This document shows, piece after piece, positions 13,675-15,223 of a stretch of DNA of 15,223 nt (position 1 is the first letter of the stretch; every line of letters begins with the position of its first letter). The notes beneath the pieces were generated by a model, which was given only the letters and a program-made list of their open reading frames with translations, did no database searches and was not told where the DNA came from. Source of the stretch: Acidimicrobiales bacterium (GTDB lineage Bacteria > Actinomycetota > Acidimicrobiia > Acidimicrobiales > SHLQ01). Position numbers and translations under genes: made by a program. The stretch covers positions 1-15,223 of the forward strand of contig JABDJW010000444.1 of NCBI GenBank assembly GCA_013002375.1, given 5' to 3'.

Positions 13675-15138
13675 GAGCGGCGGGTGCCGGTCGGCCCACG
13701 GCATGGCCTCTTCGAGCTGAGCTGCGACGGCAAACAGGACATCCTCGCGCCCGTAGCCCGCCACGAGCTGCACGCCGATGGGTAGGCCACTGTCGGCCCA
13801 GTACAGGGGAAGGCTGATGGCCGGTTGCCCCGACGTGTTGAACGGCGGCGTGAACGGCACGACCTCGCCGGCCCGCGCCATGCCCGCCATCGGGTCGTCG
13901 GGCCGAGCCAGCATCTCGCCGATGCGGGGCGGCGGCTCGGCCAGGGTCGGGGTGAGCAGGAGATCCCAGCCATCGGCCCACCATTGCTGCGTCGCCCGGC
14001 GATACTCGGCCACCGCGCTCAAGGCATCGGCATACTGTGAAGCGGTCATCTGGTCGGCGAACTGGGCCTGCGCCCAATTCTGCGGCTCGACTTCCTCTTC
14101 GGTCAGTGCGCGGCCGAGCGCCTTTTCGAAGGAGGTGAGCCCGACGCGCCGACCCGCAGCCCACATCGCCATGAACCTCGACGTGAACGAGGCGTCGTCG
14201 AGGGTGGCCGGATGGCTGTCGGCGACGTGGTGCCCGAGCCGTTCGAGGGTGGCGGCAGCACCCCGCACTGCCGCAATGCAATCGTCGTGCAGGCCACCGC
14301 CCTGCGGGTGGTAGTCGAGCAACCCAATGCGCAGCGAGCCCGGGTCGCGACCGACTTCGTCGACATAGGAGCCATGCGGCGGCGGAGCGATGATCGAATC
14401 GCCGACGCCGGGACCCTGCACCGCGTCGAGCAACCGGGCGCTGTCGCGGACCGAACGGCTCACGCAGAAGTCGACGCCGAGGCCGGTCTCGATGCCGTGG
14501 CCCTGCATCGAGATGCGCCCCTGGGAAGTCTTCAGCCCGACCAGCCCGCAGCACGAGGCGGGAATGCGGATCGACCCACCGCCGTCGGACGCGTGGGCGA
14601 TCGGCACGAAGCCGGCGGCGACCGCGGCGGCGGCTCCCCCGCTCGATCCGCCCGGCACGTAATCGGTGTTCCACGGATTCCGGGTCGCGCCATGGGCGAC
14701 GGTTTCGGTGACCGGAAGGGTTCCCATTTCCGGGCTGGCCGACCGGCCGAGGGTGACCAGACCGGCCCGCTTGAACCGACCGACCAGGACCGAATCGACG
14801 CTCGAGATGGGCGGGTTGGCGGCCATGGCGACGTTGCCGTCGGTGCGGCCCTGCCCGGCGTACTGGATCCACAGGTCCTTCAGCAGGAACGGCACCCCCC
14901 GGAACGGACCATCGGGCAGGTCCGACGCGGCGACCTCACGGGCGTGGTCGAACCACCGGATGACCACCGCGTTGAGCTCGGCGTCGCCCGACTCGATGCG
15001 GGCGATCGCGGCCTCGGTCATCTCGGCGGCGCTGACCTCACCCGCCGCCACCTTCTCGGCCACGGTGGTGGCATCCCACCATCTGCTCTCGTCCTGGCTA
15101 CTTCCGGTTTGGCTGGCCCCGCTGCTCTCATCGCTCAT
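13672..15138 (-). CDS. Amidase-signature-family hydrolase
   Basis: A 488-residue amidase-signature enzyme that hydrolyses amide bonds through a Ser-cisSer-Lys triad. K87 (PFLLKDLW), cis-S165 (PGGSSGGAA) and nucleophile S189 (DGGGSIRIP) are all present, and the 24-residue gap between the two serines matches that of fatty-acid amide hydrolase. The glycine-rich signature spans 160-205. The N-terminal 18 residues are Ser/Gly-rich and probably disordered. The ATG at 15138 has AGGAAGG (15143-15149, minus strand) with a 4-nt spacer. No GatB or GatC is adjacent, so it is more likely a catabolic amidase than the tRNA amidotransferase subunit. It is followed 10 nt later by the putative oxygenase gene, a probable operon. 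Confidence 0.92.
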   Translation of the reverse strand: MSDESSGASQTGSSQDESRWWDATTVAEKVAAGEVSAAEMTEAAIARIESGDAELNAVVIRWFDHAREVAASDLPDGPFRGVPFLLKDLWIQYAGQGRTDGNVAMAANPPISSVDSVLVGRFKRAGLVTLGRSASPEMGTLPVTETVAHGATRNPWNTDYVPGGSSGGAAAAVAAGFVPIAHASDGGGSIRIPASCCGLVGLKTSQGRISMQGHGIETGLGVDFCVSRSVRDSARLLDAVQGPGVGDSIIAPPPHGSYVDEVGRDPGSLRIGLLDYHPQGGGLHDDCIAAVRGAAATLERLGHHVADSHPATLDDASFTSRFMAMWAAGRRVGLTSFEKALGRALTEEEVEPQNWAQAQFADQMTASQYADALSAVAEYRRATQQWWADGWDLLLTPTLAEPPPRIGEMLARPDDPMAGMARAGEVVPFTPPFNTSGQPAISLPLYWADSGLPIGVQLVAGYGREDVLFAVAAQLEEAMPWADRHPPL

Positions 15139-15223
15139 CGGACCTTCCTAGCAGACGGCCAGACGAGCGAAACGGTGCCGAGACGCGGAGGTTGCCCACC
15201 CCCACCGTCTCGATGGTGGCGGC

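Noticed and set aside
13376..14872. 498-codon minus-strand frame overlapping the amidase
   Set aside because: It is out of frame with the amidase, whose catalytic triad and signature are intact; the alternative reading is Arg/Gly-rich without motifs.
13672..15138. Amidase considered as GatA of the tRNA amidotransferase
   Set aside because: No gatB or gatC is adjacent, the gene sits with an oxygenase, and the Ser/Gly-rich N-terminus and sequence are those of a general amidase.

Overview
This is a GC-rich, tightly packed, ordinary-looking bacterial chromosome segment. Composition, the strong G/C bias at third codon positions, the Acg-type nitroreductase and the likely leaderless starts point to an actinobacterium (Actinomycetota). 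An Acidimicrobiia-like or mycobacterial-relative host fits best, but no marker gene fixes the lineage. I see no rRNA, tRNA, CRISPR array, insertion sequence, integrase or phage gene.

Layout, left to right. (1) On the + strand, a SulP anion transporter enters from outside the window (2-1576) and is followed by a phytanoyl-CoA dioxygenase-like Fe(II)/2-oxoglutarate oxygenase (1614-2408). (2) On the - strand, reading from 7307 down to 2427, lies a compact four-gene operon: a DUF3445 / heme-dependent oxidative N-demethylase alpha-like protein, a second SulP transporter whose start codon overlaps the previous stop, a TIM-barrel amidohydrolase 9 nt further on, and an Acg-like FMN nitroreductase. 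(3) A small HNH endonuclease (7342-7770) diverges from that operon across 34 nt, and its 3' end overlaps a convergent classical nitroreductase (7733-8404). (4) A 325-bp spacer holds what may be the tail of a lost gene. It is followed by an EthD-domain protein, a convergent VOC/glyoxalase-fold protein, and a long-chain acyl-CoA synthetase on the - strand. (5) An AT-rich island at about 11797-11870 carries a promoter, a perfect 15-bp inverted repeat and TTAATTAA cores repeated every 16 bp. It precedes an ArsR-type repressor that overlaps an SRPBCC/AHSA1-family gene. (6) The right end is a - strand pair: an amidase-signature hydrolase followed by a divergent putative Fe(II)/2OG oxygenase.

Together the genes suggest uptake and oxidative or hydrolytic breakdown of small organic molecules: two anion transporters, two non-heme iron oxygenases, a heme N-demethylase-like enzyme, an amidohydrolase, an amidase, two flavin nitroreductases, and EthD and VOC accessory proteins. 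Substrates cannot be read from the sequence. The signals most worth following are the ArsR operator and repeat array, the TANNNT motif lying 6-7 nt before several ATGs (leaderless transcription), the translationally coupled N-demethylase-like/SulP/amidohydrolase/nitroreductase operon, and the amidase plus unusual oxygenase pair.
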